Shown here: positions 35,194 through 46,281 of the stretch, in pieces | How positions within the stretch are numbered: the stretch's first letter is position 1 | Layout: each line of letters opens with the position of its first letter | Source: Paramecium tetraurelia | Taxonomy: Eukaryota > Ciliophora > Oligohymenophorea > Peniculida > Parameciidae | NCBI RefSeq assembly: GCF_000165425.1 | Contig: NW_001798955.1 | Location: 310,001 to 374,000, forward strand | DNA: 64,000 bases | Direction: 5' to 3' | Position numbers and translations under genes: made by a program | The notes under the pieces: generated by a model | The model's input: only the letters and a program-made list of their open reading frames with translations | What the model was told of the DNA's origin: nothing | Database searches by the model: none

Positions 35194-38100
35194 ATGCACT
35201 ACGTTCCAATTTCATAAACAGAGAGGCGTATTTCAAAGTTAAAACACAAAAATAAACAGAAGACTATGTTTATAATAGTGGGAGCATTACTAGTTTGTTT
35301 AATAGCGATGTTGGTGCTGATTGTATTAGATGTTAATAGTATTGTTTTATTATATGAGATTATGTTAAGATTAACAGTATATTTTAAATATGGTAACCAC
35401 AAAACACAGTTGCGATGGTTTAGACTCAAAGAGATTTGATATCATCGAAACATAAGCAGATCGACGAAGAATTAATTCATCTAAAATCAATATTTTAAGA
35501 GAAAGCTTATAAGGAAGCCACCAACTTGAAGTTGCCTATCATAGATAAGAATGAGTACTAGTATTTCACGTTGTCGAATGGGTTGAAAGTATTGGTGATA
35601 CAAGATCCAGAAGCGAAAATAGCATAGGCAGCATTGTGTGTGAATGTGGGTTCATGGACAGAACCAGATGAGTACCCAGGATTGGCTCATTTCTTAGAGC
35701 ATATGTTATTTCAAGGATCTAAGAGTTATCCTTAAGAGGGTTATTTCTAAAAATTAGTCGCAGAGGGAGGTGGATCTACAAATGCTTATACAAGAGGAGA
35801 AGAAACTAATTACTATATGAAAATAAACAATGAGAGAGTAGTGGAAGCTCTGTAAGTATTTGCTCATTTCTTCATTGATCCTTTACTGGATTCAAGTATG
35901 GTGGAGAGAGAAGTCAATGCAGTAAATAGTGAATATGAGATTGCAGTTTCAGGTGATTTATGGAAGATCTCTCATCTATTCTAGATTTTATCAAATAAAC
36001 CAATAGGTAGATTCACAATAGGTTCATTGAAGACTTTGAAAGACCCAATGAAAGAATTAGTAAAATTTCATTCACAATTCTATAGTGCAAATATAATGAG
36101 TTTAGTGGTCAAATCAAATTATCCTGATATGGCCAAATGGATTAGAGAATAGAGTGATTTTTCATAAATACCAAATTTGAATTTGAAAAAAAGATCAAAG
36201 CTACATTTACCCTTAAAGAAAACTGGTCTCATGGTCAAGTATAAGACAAATGGAGACAAGAACTAATTGATCTTAGCTTATCAATTAGACTCTCCTAGAA
36301 CTGCTAAGAAAAGCAAGACTTTACCAATGATAGCATCATTAATTAAATCAAAACATAAGGAAGGATTACTTGATTATTTAGTGAGACAAAAGATGGCTTT
36401 AAATGTTGATGCAGGTACATTTCTAGAAGGAAATGGGGATTTCACTTTCTTTCTTATTGAAATTGAATTGATTGAAGGAGTAGATGAACTCAAAGTAGCT
36501 GAGACTGTGACTGGATACTTTAACAATATGTTAGACTAGTTCTTTTAAGAAGTGGATAAGAATGAAATCAATTACACACCATACTTAGAAGAAATCTGGT
36601 AACAATACAAACAATTGCAATTATCACAATACAACTATCTAGATAACAATCATTATCCAACTGTATAACAGATAGCCCATAATTTAAATTACTTTGATTA
36701 TACTGATGCAATGAGCATTGAATTTTTGTATGAGGAATTCTAACCTGAGAGTATCTATAACTATTTGACAGAAATGCTCAACCCATCAAACATTGTGATC
36801 TTCCATGGTTCACCCAAATTCACGAATCTTAAATAATCATCAGAACTATACAGATTAGAATACGAAATCATGACACTCTCTAGAGAACAAATCAAAAAAT
36901 TGTCTAGTGCTGTTACCACTAAAGTAGTACTCTTTGATTGGGTCAAAAGCAAATAATTGCCATTGTTATTACCCAAGATTAACACCTTCATTCCTAAAGA
37001 TTTTAGTATCAAATCTCTTTGCAGAGAATAAACCTCATTTATACAAGCCCCATTAGTATTTAAAAGCAAAGAAGACTGTATTTAACATGAAAAGGAGTAT
37101 GAGGCCATTAATCATTACCCACTTATGATCAAAAGAACTGTTGAAACTAAGGCTTGGTGGAAATTACAAAGGTAATTCTAAGTTCCACAAATATTTACTG
37201 GAGTCATGTTCAATACTCCTAAATCCATCAATTCATTAAAGGATAAACTCTTGATTCAAGTTTTTAATACTCTTGTCACTGACAATTTGAATCAAGAAAT
37301 CCAAGAAGCCATCGATGCTGGATATCAATTCCAATTTACTCCAAGTATCAAAGGAGTTTCCCTTGAATTGTATGGATGGTCTGATAATTACCAATCATTT
37401 TTTGAGAAAGTTCTGTAATCTATCAATAATCTAAAATATGATTCATTCTATTAAGTGAAGTAGAAATTGATGATCTATTACAACAATATTTATTAAGACA
37501 AACTATTCAGAGTTGCTATGTCAGAATATTTGAATTAAGTTGTTTAAGCCTAATATTATACTTCTCAATTGTTTTAAGATGAATTGGCTACTCTAGATTT
37601 GGAAAGCCTACAAGAATTCCATTCTAACTATTTTTCTAACTTTAGAGTATCATCCTTTGTAAGTGGTAACATTCTTAGATCTGAAGTAGAAGATCTTCTA
37701 CATACAATTAGGAAGGTATTCCATAAATCAAGTAGTCATACTTCAGAAGAACCTCATGTTTTTAACATCAGAGACTTCACTAACAAAAAAGTTGTTGTTC
37801 CCTTAACTCACAAGGGAGGTGATAATAATGATGTAAATGGTGCTACAATCAATTATTATTAAATTGGACACAGAAATAAAAAGAATTTTGCTATTATGAA
37901 TCTTATACAATAATTCTTCCATAACCATGCATTCTAATATCTTAGAACTGAAAGATAATTGGGTTATGTTGCTCTTATGAGATTCATACCTATCGGTTGC
38001 ATTGATGGTGCTGCTATAATCGTTCAAGGCACAGCATAGATGCCTTATGTTGTGAATTAACATATTGAAGACTTTTTGAAATAATTCCATAATGTCTTAT

Positions 38101-38512
38101 TATCATTAGCTGATGATTAATTGGATAACATTAAAAACGGAGCTGTATTTAATTATATTTATTTAGAAATCTGCTCTTTAAGAGAAGGATAAATCATTGT
38201 ATGATGAGAGTGCTTACATTTGGAGTTAGATTCGAGGGAACAATCTCTAATTAGAAGAGAAAGAGATTGCCATTGCTATGATAGATGAAATTATGTAAAA
38301 GGTAACCATCCCTCATTTATCTAAAGGATATCGTAGATTTTTATGAAAAGTACTTCATTAAACAACAAAATAAGTTGAGTTTGTAAATATACGGTAAAGG
38401 ATTAATAGAACAATTTAATTAAGTTAAAGATAATTTATTGGAAAAAGAAGAAATAATAGAACTAAAAACTCTTAATGAATTTAAATGTGCTTATACCCTA
38501 AATAATTTATGA
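35194..38512 (+). CDS. Membrane-anchored M16 metalloprotease (insulysin type)
   Basis: About 1,080 aa. A short basic cytosolic N-terminus and one membrane span ([20 protein letters not shown]) precede the M16 domain. The inverted zinc motif HFLEHMLF is intact, followed by RGEETNYYM and a second-domain set of helices (RTERQLGYVA). The layout of two large halves fits insulysin or the nardilysin group, a zinc clamshell peptidase. Three introns of 20-25 nt are removed near 35332 (ending GAG), 38145 and 38300. Most relatives are soluble; the N-terminal anchor makes this a type II surface or secretory-pathway form. Confidence 0.9.
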
Positions 38513-38850
38513 AGAAATAATATTAAATAACATTATTCAAAAAACACATAAGATTTATTTATTAAATCATAATAGTAATAGTCCATATATATGTAAAAGT
38601 ATTTCCATAATCATTTTATAAGTCTAATTAAACTTTTTGATTTATGAACTAAACTTATTTCTTCCTTGTTTAAAGATTTTCCTTTAATCTGTATTCCCAT
38701 ACTTTTAAGTTTTAATTATTACTTTAATAATAATTTTTATAGCTAATAAATAATATACTTGATTTTCAACAAATATTCATAGAGGCCTTCAACAAAACTC
38801 TATGACTACATAAAGAAATGTATTTTGAAAGGATTTATAAATATAAATAT
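38513..38850. other. AT-rich spacer between convergent genes
   Basis: About 340 bp between two converging stops. No ORF with protein-like composition; probable 3' ends of both transcripts. Nothing else seen. Confidence 0.45.
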
Positions 38851-39355
38851 TCATTATTTCAAAAACTCAATAATTTCAGAATGGTTGTATAATTTTGCCC
38901 TTTCTAAAGGTGTCATGCCCAACTCGTCCTTTGCATCAAGTTCAGCTCCATATTATTTTAAATCCTATAGCATCTTCAATCTCCCTAGACTTGCTGCCAA
39001 ATGAACTGGCCTCATTCCCTCGTAGGTCTATTAATTTACATTTGCTATGGGATGTACTAATAGCTTTACCTTAATACAATAAACACAATAAGAATATTTC
39101 ATATCTATCTATCACTATGCTTTATGTAAGTAGAGTTTATCCTGATTCTTCAATGATCTCAGAATCAACATTGATGTTCCCACTTTCAAGATCCTCCTTT
39201 ATCTATTTTATTCGATTCTATCTTAAATCACTCCAAGTGGCATTTTCTCTGATTTCTTCTCTCACTATAAATGATTCCTCCTTTCTAATAATTCCAAGTT
39301 CTAAATTAAACAACTGTATACTTATTAGGAATGTATTTATATAAGCTTATAACAT
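38851..39355 (-). CDS. Ankyrin-repeat protein, small
   Basis: Two ankyrin repeats close the protein: YEGMRPVHLAASLGRLKM and DELGMTPLERAKLYN, each with the typical turn and G-TPL motif. The N-terminal part is charged helix (RKEESFIVREEIREN). At least two introns are needed, one of 21 nt near 39330 and one of uncertain boundaries near 39100 that may begin GTG. Starting at MLQAYINTFLI leaves 21 bp to the divergent small Tim start. Too few repeats for a specific partner to be named. Confidence 0.65.
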
Positions 39356-39376
39356 TAAATTTAATTTTGTGGTTAT

Positions 39377-39767
39377 ATGTTTTCATCTTATCGAAAGAAA
39401 TTGTTTGATTAGAAACTTGCTGAGTAGCAATAAAATCTCCATTAATAGAAAGAACTGAAAATAAGATAGAGTCGAGGTTAAATTGATCAAAGAGCACTCG
39501 CTACCTATTTAGGAGCGTACATTCAAATGAAATGTATAAGATTTATTGGATTTTTAAGAAATCGAGGATTTCTTTTATGAATAATGTACCAATTAATGCA
39601 TTGATATCTAAAACGAGTGGATGAATGATAAGGAAAGATAGTGTTTGACTGATTGCAATAGTAAAATAACAAAATTCACCAAAATTGCAAAAGACAATTA
39701 TGCAAACATAGACGACGAAACCAAAAAGATTGTTTCTTCTGTTTCTTCATTGCTAAGTAGAAGATGA
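39377..39767 (+). CDS. Small Tim chaperone-like protein with N-terminal extension
   Basis: The C-terminal half has the twin CX3C motif of Tim8/9/10/13 proteins: CTNQC and CLTDC, separated by 15 residues, followed by a helix and YANIDDETKK. This implies a mitochondrial intermembrane-space chaperone with two disulphides. Upstream lies an unusually long N-terminal Gln-rich extension (FDQKLAEQQQNLHQQKEL) that most small Tims lack. One intron of 25 nt near 39528 (GTATAA...TTTAAG) joins QMK to QIED. The total is about 121 aa. It starts 21 bp from the divergent ankyrin gene. Confidence 0.8.
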
Positions 39768-40508
39768 TTTATAATAAATTTAATATTTTATATACCAATT
39801 AGAGATCTTTAAATTAGTACATTGTAAAGAAATCTCAATTATAAATATATGTGTGGATGTGAGTGTTAGTAAATAATTAAACCATAAGAGTATTCATTAA
39901 ATTAATAATAATAAACTCAAAGATTGTATTATATTAATCATTTTTAAGAAATTGTTATTCAAAAGAAATAATCAATGTTATGATTCAAAAATTAACTATA
40001 TAAAAGCAGGTATCCATCAAAATAAGCCAAATTTTATATTCATTTAGAAGTATAACTTCCAAAATATAAATAAAAAATTAAAGTAATAAGGAAAATAGAT
40101 TTTGAAAATTACTATGATCATTTCACAATTTTTCAGATTCTAAGATTCTATCATTTTAAACAAAGTTTAATAACTTTTCTTTTATTACAAAAAACAATTT
40201 ATTTTGATCTAATAATTCTTAAGTGGTTAAAAGAATTTTAACAAATTTATTTTCCAAATCTATTAATGATTTTGGGATATATTTTTAAAAAGACAATCCA
40301 ACACAAATGAAGGTTCAAAGATAAAAAATTGGATTAAATTATGAACTCTAATATATTGTATTTAAAATAAGTAAAGATGCAAACTATTTATATATAATAA
40401 ATAAGAGCAAAGGAAGATGAAGAAATATTAATATTTAAGCTACTAAATTAGAAGCAAGATAATAAAATAGCTCTGATTACTCTGTTTAATAATTGATTAT
40501 ATAATTTA
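39768..40508. other. AT-rich spacer, may hold the pseudokinase N-terminus
   Basis: About 740 bp. The right end (40308-40500) contains an open stretch from ATG 40308 (MKVQRQKIGLNYELQYIVF) that resembles the leading exon of a Paramecium kinase, but no clean intron links it to the kinase domain. The rest shows no coding signal. Confidence 0.35.
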
Positions 40509-42075
40509 ATGTCTTTTTAAATATAACATTATATTATAGGTATAGAATATTATAATAATGGATAAGATTAGTTATTAGGAAATGGCAAATACGGAAAAAT
40601 TGTTATCGCGAAACACTAATTAGTGAATGAAAATGTTTTAATCAAAATATTAGAGAAAAAGAATCTGAAATTAAATAGAGATTTGTAAAACCTTGAGAAT
40701 GAAATTCAAATACTCAGATAGATCAAGCATTAGAATGTAATACAATTATATGAAGTAATTTCAATCAAGTTAATATAGATTTTGGAATCTACATACAATA
40801 TTTACATGATTTTTGAATTTGGAGAAGGAGATGACCTGAAACATAAATTAAACTAATGCTAAAAGTATCATAATTATAATTTATTGATTTTCAGAGGCTT
40901 AATCTTTAATATATTTGCAGCAAATTGCCAAAGGAGTTTCGTATTTGCATGAAAATAACATAGTTCATTGTAAATTAAGATTAGAGAACATCGTATTATA
41001 AAATGGAAAACCCAAGATTATCGATTTTAGCCAGGCTATCAAGATGGATTAATAGGCAACCATAGATTACTCTACAATTAAATTATCATATTAATCTCCT
41101 GAAATGTTAAACTCGCTATATTATGAATTTGACGGATAAAAATATGATATATGGTGCTTAGGTCTAATGCTTTATCAAATGTTGTAAGGCTAATTGCCAT
41201 TTGACAATATAACTAACAATAATGACTTGAAAAATAAAATTAAGAAATCACAATTTTAAATAAATTCTCCAATTTCTTAGTAAGTTTGTTCATTATTAGA
41301 ATCAATGCTTACGATTGATCCAAACAAAAGAATTACTCTTAATGAATTAATGAATTTCTTAGAATCATAAAATCTAATTTTTGAAGATGAATATTTAAAG
41401 GTTCATGATGATATTCCAATACATCTAATTATTAAAGAGTTGGAAGAGAATCAAATAGAAACAGTCAACTTATTTCAATAATTAGAGCAGAATAAACATT
41501 GTACATTAACTACATGTTATTACTTAATAAAAAATAAGTTAATGAAAAGAGATAAATTAAACAAGATCAAAGAAAATTTAATGAATTTTGAAAATAGTAA
41601 ATTTAACTTTATGACAAAATTAAGAAATAGTTTGCAATTTACAACAACTAAATCTCGAATTTATCAAAATGGCACTAGAGTTCATACTGAAAATAATCAT
41701 ATTAGAGCTGAAAGTACTACTTCACATTCATATAATAAAAGATCATTGAGTAAAACAACTAATCACAAAACTCCATTTATGAAATAAGTTCAATAAGCTT
41801 AAAAATTATCTCAAACTTAAAATTCCTTCTTTCCTTCATATAATTCTACCAACTAATGCAATTTAAATAAGGGCAACAACAGCATTAATAACAATAACAA
41901 TAAATCTAACAATATTAACAATCAAAATTTCTAACAATTGGGAATAATTAGTGATGGCTATTAAATCTATTAAGATAAACTTCAATAGAGATTAAAAAGT
42001 CTCTTGTATTCAAATAATAATTATATAATATAAGTAACAAATACAAAAAGAAGATCAGTGTCATAAAAAAATTGA
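40509..42075 (+). CDS. SNF1/CAMK-like pseudokinase
   Basis: The N-lobe has LGNGKYGKIVIAKH and the beta3 lysine (VLIKIL) with the alpha-C glutamate in NEIQIL. The catalytic loop reads IVHCKLRLENIVL, so the HRD Asp is Lys, and the metal-binding DFG is DFS (IIDFSQAIKM). A 24-nt intron after QLYE fits. The C-terminal 250 residues are Asn/Gln-rich and basic. One junction near 40860-40895 is only in frame if a 37-nt GC-AG intron is used or a single base is lost. The start at 40509 is tentative; a start at 40308 is possible. Confidence 0.75.
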
Positions 42076-42123
42076 TATAAATTTATAGATGTTAAACATT
42101 TTAACTAGAAATGAATTAACCAT

Positions 42124-43157
42124 TCATTTTTATTATTTAATTTGCCTTTCTACTCTAATACGTGATACTTCTTAGTATTTAGGCTAAGCAAACTTTTTTC
42201 TAACAGCCTATAAATTTGATTTGTCTGATGATTGCAAAACAAGACACATTTCTTTAGCACAATACCTAAGTTCTTATTCATTATAACCAGTCATTTTCTG
42301 CATTTCTTCACTCCAAGATTGAGGAGTCTTCCTATGAAAATATATTTCTGATACCTTATTTTGTGGACTAAATAAATAGCTGCTGCAGATAGAAACGATG
42401 GTTTATAGTTCATAAATTTGATGTCAACAATTGATAGCTCTAAAAGATACTAAGCCAAGCTTAAATTCTTAGTATCTAATCCTGCAATTCTACCAAATCT
42501 CTAAAGAAAACAATAACTTGATGGTTGGGTTATGGAGAAGTCTAATGTTTATAATATTTATCCTTCCATTTCAAGGACATCCTATTTTGTGTAGGCATTG
42601 TCAGTGATGTACACAAAATCTTTCAAATCAGGGGGATATATTTCTTCATATTTACAAGCTATAAATAATGAAGCTACTCCAACTAATTAAAGTTATTATC
42701 TGGTTGTAGTCTTAAAATTAAGAAACCTGTCAATTAAATAAGTTGTAACATATAAGGTCTCATCTCTTAATTTAAATTTGAGATGGACATCAATCAACCA
42801 ATCTAAAAGAATTGCTCTCATTCTTGCATTTAAGTCAGGTTGTTATTATTCATTCATGTAATTATTACTAACTAAATATTTTTCTTCTTAAGTCAACAAA
42901 TAAGTATAGATCTCCTTATTATATAAAGAAGTGAATTAAGGGTCTTTAATCATTTGTTAATCAAAAGAACATAATTGTTGAGTATTATTTTCAACTTCCA
43001 TTTTATTTTCTTTCTCTTCCTACCATAAATTTAGTTTGAGATATCTAGGTAATACAGTAAGATGCTTTGGTTTATTTCTGTCTGTGTTTTCCTTTTAGAA
43101 TTCACCCGATGAATTAACCAATTCTTTGCCGAAGAATCTATACTGTTCGTGGATCAT
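42124..43157 (-). CDS. Mitotic cyclin (A/B type) with two KEN motifs
   Basis: Both cyclin folds are recognisable. [18 protein letters not shown] is the signature helix of the cyclin box, followed by [14 protein letters not shown] and later [18 protein letters not shown] and [14 protein letters not shown]. The N-terminus contains two KEN tripeptides (QKENTD and EKENKM), recognition elements for APC/C-Cdh1 destruction, and no perfect RxxLxxxxN box. One 23-nt intron near 42327-42349 separates HKIR from TPQSW. About 335 aa; partner would be a Cdk1-type kinase. Confidence 0.9.
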
Positions 43158-43204
43158 TTTATTATACGTTAAAAATATAATATTCTGTTAAAATTTATTA
43201 TTAT

Positions 43205-44068
43205 TCAATTATAATTGTACAATTATATTAATTATTATAAATGACAATCCTATCTGCATATTGGGCATTATTGTTTCAATATAACTTGCTGCATTATGCA
43301 ATCCCAACAATATAAATGTCCACATGGAGTGCAAGTCACATTTGTTGCATTATCATAACAAATTAAACATTATGTAAATTTATCATTATTCTCATTTGTT
43401 GTTATATTTCTTTCTTTATTCACTTGATCTTTCATATTTTCATTCTTAATCTTCAAAACAAAGTTGTACAAGCTTCTCATGAATTGCAGAATCAGTAATA
43501 TTAAATAAGCTTAGCCAATCCTTTTGTACTTAATATTGTGATTTGGAGGTATTCTATTGAAAATGAATTGGATTTGAGTTAATCTCTTGCTTATCTCAAA
43601 GTAAGAGCCTTGGATTAAAAATAATGCTAAGTGAAAGTCTTAAATCCCTTCTAATACATCATTGATATCTGGCAAATTCTTAAGCATTTTGTTTGCCGAC
43701 TGTTATTACTAATACATTATTTATCTAGATCTTAACTTTGGTATTGAAAATGAGAGTAATTATAAAATTATAAATAACACTTTCCTTCTTTTTTGCAAAG
43801 GTACAAAATGATCATCATAGTCAGAATAATTGAAAACTTAAATGTTTGTATATTCCTCTCCTATAGTTTTGACTTCTCGTAAGTATGTCAATAAATAATA
43901 AGTCAGATTACTTATCATTTTAATAGTATTGAGTTTATTGAAGATTTACCTAGTTGAAACAAAATATTCCAGAAGATTGCATATATTTTGATAGATCGAT
44001 TGAATCATCTCCGAATCCTTTTAAGATGCTCTTATCAATTCAGGTTAATAAGCATAAGTAAATGACAT
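43205..44068 (-). CDS. PEX10: Peroxisome biogenesis RING protein PEX10
   Basis: Begins MSFTYAYQPELIRASQKDS, close to the conserved PEX10 start. The C-terminal RING finger is well formed: CLICYDNAT, CTPCGHLYCWDC and CPICRQDC give a C3HC4 pattern. PEX10 works with PEX2 and PEX12 as the ubiquitin ligase that recycles PEX5. The two hydrophobic segments of PEX10 are only roughly visible between 43500 and 43900, and the intron positions there were not all resolved. The final exon extends slightly past the RING before the TGA. Confidence 0.85.
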
Positions 44069-44262
44069 TTATATATATATTAAAATTAAATTATACTTTT
44101 TCTAAAATACTTAATTGATTAGTGATTTAAAAATTGTCAGGGAATATTGGAGTATTGGCTATATGGTTGAATTCATTTGGATTAGGAATATGGACAATAA
44201 TTATAATATTTGATATCGACTTTAACTTATCGAATTAAATAATTAATATCTTAAATAAAAAA
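44069..44262. promoter_or_regulatory. Divergent intergenic region
   Basis: A 194-bp AT-rich block between PEX10 (minus) and the next plus-strand gene. It includes TATATATATTAA near 44073-44085 close to the PEX10 start. It must carry both promoters; no further motif can be supported. Confidence 0.4.
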
Positions 44263-44700
44263 ATGAACGCCAAAGGTGCAGGGTTGACATATGTAAGCGA
44301 ATACAAATCTGATGAATTCAGAACATTCAGAGGCGGTTTGAGACATTTGCCTGAGAGAGCAGAGGCTATGGTACATAATAGCAAGAACAATTTGTCTAAT
44401 TATCATGACAAATTTAATTATGAGAGAGTAAATTGTTCATTTAAATTAAAAGGGGTTCATTTAACACTCAAGATCATTATCTAACCAACACCACAATTTC
44501 CATTTTATGTATGGAGGACCTAAAGAATACTTATTCAAGAGACTTTTCTATGGTGCATGGTATAGAAAGAATATCAGAAATTTCTGGTTCCCTGCTGTGT
44601 TTAGTTATGGACGTAAGCATTTTACTATGAAATAGTTGGTTGTTTCTGCATGAGATTATATGATAATGCAGCCCATGACTTCTTTTATTTCACCGATTGA
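44263..44700 (+). CDS. Small protein of probable organelle membrane, unrecognised
   Basis: About 129 aa after removal of a 25-nt intron near 44430 and a 23-nt intron near 44616. The sequence has FRGGLRHLPERAEAM, then YGGPKEYLFKRLFYGAWYRK and an aromatic/hydrophobic end FWFPAVFSYG. Short, basic, rich in Arg, Phe and Tyr, it looks like a small mitochondrial inner-membrane subunit, but no family is recognised. Confidence comes from the consistent reading frame and intron boundaries. Confidence 0.6.
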
Positions 44701-44741
44701 GATAATTACATAATAATACATAAATAGTATAAAACCAGAAT

Positions 44742-45290
44742 TCATAGCAATCTTTCTAATAGCATTTTTTCAAGTAATAAATTATTTCTCAAAATGCTTT
44801 CTTCACTAAACCCTAATTGCTTTCTGAACTTTTAATTCTGAGGCAGTATTTTCTCAATGAATGAAAATTGCTCTGTGATAAACGGAGCTCTTTTCTCATA
44901 CTCAGGCAATTTAACAATTATTTTATTAGAATACTTATTGTTTTACTTTATGTAATCGCATAACATTTTTTTAGCCTTTTCCTTATTCCATTTTTTAAAA
45001 TTCGGTAGACAAACACGATTATCATCATTGGCCAATTTATTGATCCTAAATTTACATTGAGACAAATTCATTTTTTATAATGAGGTTTATCTTGAATGAT
45101 TAGATACAATGGCATCCTTCATTTCTCGGACTCTTTCTGTGCTTATATACTCTTGACTCCTTAATTTAGTTGACTGTAAATTCCGAAGGACCATTCTAGG
45201 ACTCTTTTAAACAATGTCTGGCAGTTAAGAACTGTCTGTTTTGGTTTGAGTGCCAATATTAAGCTTCAACTTTTATTGCAATGAATTCAT
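44742..45290 (-). CDS. Unrecognised basic protein, 182 aa
   Basis: A single intronless frame, MNSLQQKLKLNIGTQT to TGA at 44742. Lys- and Gln-rich with helices such as QSTKLRSQEYISTERVREM. No domain seen. It converges with the preceding plus-strand gene (41 bp between stops) and lies 36 bp downstream of the UNC119 gene on the same strand. Confidence 0.55.
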
Positions 45291-45325
45291 TTATTTAATT
45301 AAAGTCAATAGAAACTATGTATATT

Positions 45326-45872
45326 TCAATCAAAATCTTCTTAATCTCCACTAAAATCATACTCTATTCTTTCATGATTAGCTAATTTTCCATCAATAAA
45401 TAGAAATGTATCACTTTTGGTTTCCCATGGATTCAGGAGCATCTGATCTTTTAAGTTAGCTCCTAATGCAGGTTGATCATACATGGATTCCCAAGTATTG
45501 GTTGAATGGGGTATGCAGAAAGGAAAGCGAAATTCGTACTCTTTGATGAGGTTATTTTTAAAATAGAATCTAGATTGGTTTTGTTAAATACCTATCAATG
45601 AGGAGCAAATTCTTTAATGGCTTATCGAAAGTCTTGAATATTTTTGTTGCTCCCAAAGTCTTGATATCGAAATATTGAGGCGTGAATTGATAACTCAAAA
45701 CTTCTTATTATTAATTTTCATCGTCATTATCAAAGTCAAATAAAATAAAATTATCATCAGCATCTCTGAGTATAAATTTAATAAATTTAATTTCTTCTGA
45801 GGGTTGGCACAAAAATTTATCACATGGATTTGTGAATGTTCTCACAATTTCAGGAGTGATCACTTTTTACAT
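45326..45872 (-). CDS. UNC119: UNC119-family lipid-binding protein
   Basis: About 170 aa matching the UNC119/PDE6D beta-sandwich that carries lipidated cargo to cilia. Conserved blocks are EYEFRFPFCIPHSTNTWESM, then MLLNPWETKSDTFLFIDGKL and a final EYDFSGD. The SDTFLF end is the UNC119-type rather than the PDE6D-type ending, suggesting myristoyl cargo. One 22-nt intron (GTATTT...CAATCTAG near 45580) joins LLLIDR to FYFKNN. In ciliates such proteins would deliver flagellar membrane proteins. Release normally needs ARL3, which is not here. Confidence 0.85.
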
Positions 45873-45921
45873 ATTAAATTAAATAGAGATGTTAATTTAA
45901 TAATTTAAATTTAATTACAAA

Positions 45922-46281
45922 ATGTTTAGAAAACCACGATAAATAGAAACTCATTCACTACACTATTCCATTAGTTAAAGCGAAATTAAAAGATCTTCCT
46001 ACTTTACTAACCTATCTCATAGATATAGATCTTAGTCAATTGATCTCAGCAATCAAAAAATAAAATAACCCATTTTGTAGATTAAATCAAAATCGAAACC
46101 AAGAATGCAAATCAATCCTATCAAATTCCAGATCTTCAAGTCCAACAAACCACTTACAGAGTTCAAAGAATTCAAATTGAGAACAGCTGACAGATGCAAA
46201 AGCAGAGAAAAACTCAGAATCAGGGAGTAAAACAAAGAGAATAAAGAAAATATATATATTTAATATAATACAAAACTATGA
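45922..46281 (+). CDS. TPX2-like small microtubule protein
   Basis: A 119-aa intronless protein. The C-terminal part FKSNKPLTEFKEFKLRTADR matches the recurring TPX2-family motif (PLTxPKEFxLxTExR), followed by a KLRIRE charged helix. TPX2-type motifs bind microtubules and importin. The N-terminus is Ser/Arg-rich. The stop (46279-46281) overlaps the ATG of the next frame by 3 bp (ATGA), so one of the two ends may be mis-set. Confidence 0.6.

Noticed and set aside
39306..39497. A minus-strand frame reading MLFDQFNLDSILFSV
   Set aside because: It starts at a GTG and lies opposite the strongly supported small Tim gene on the plus strand.
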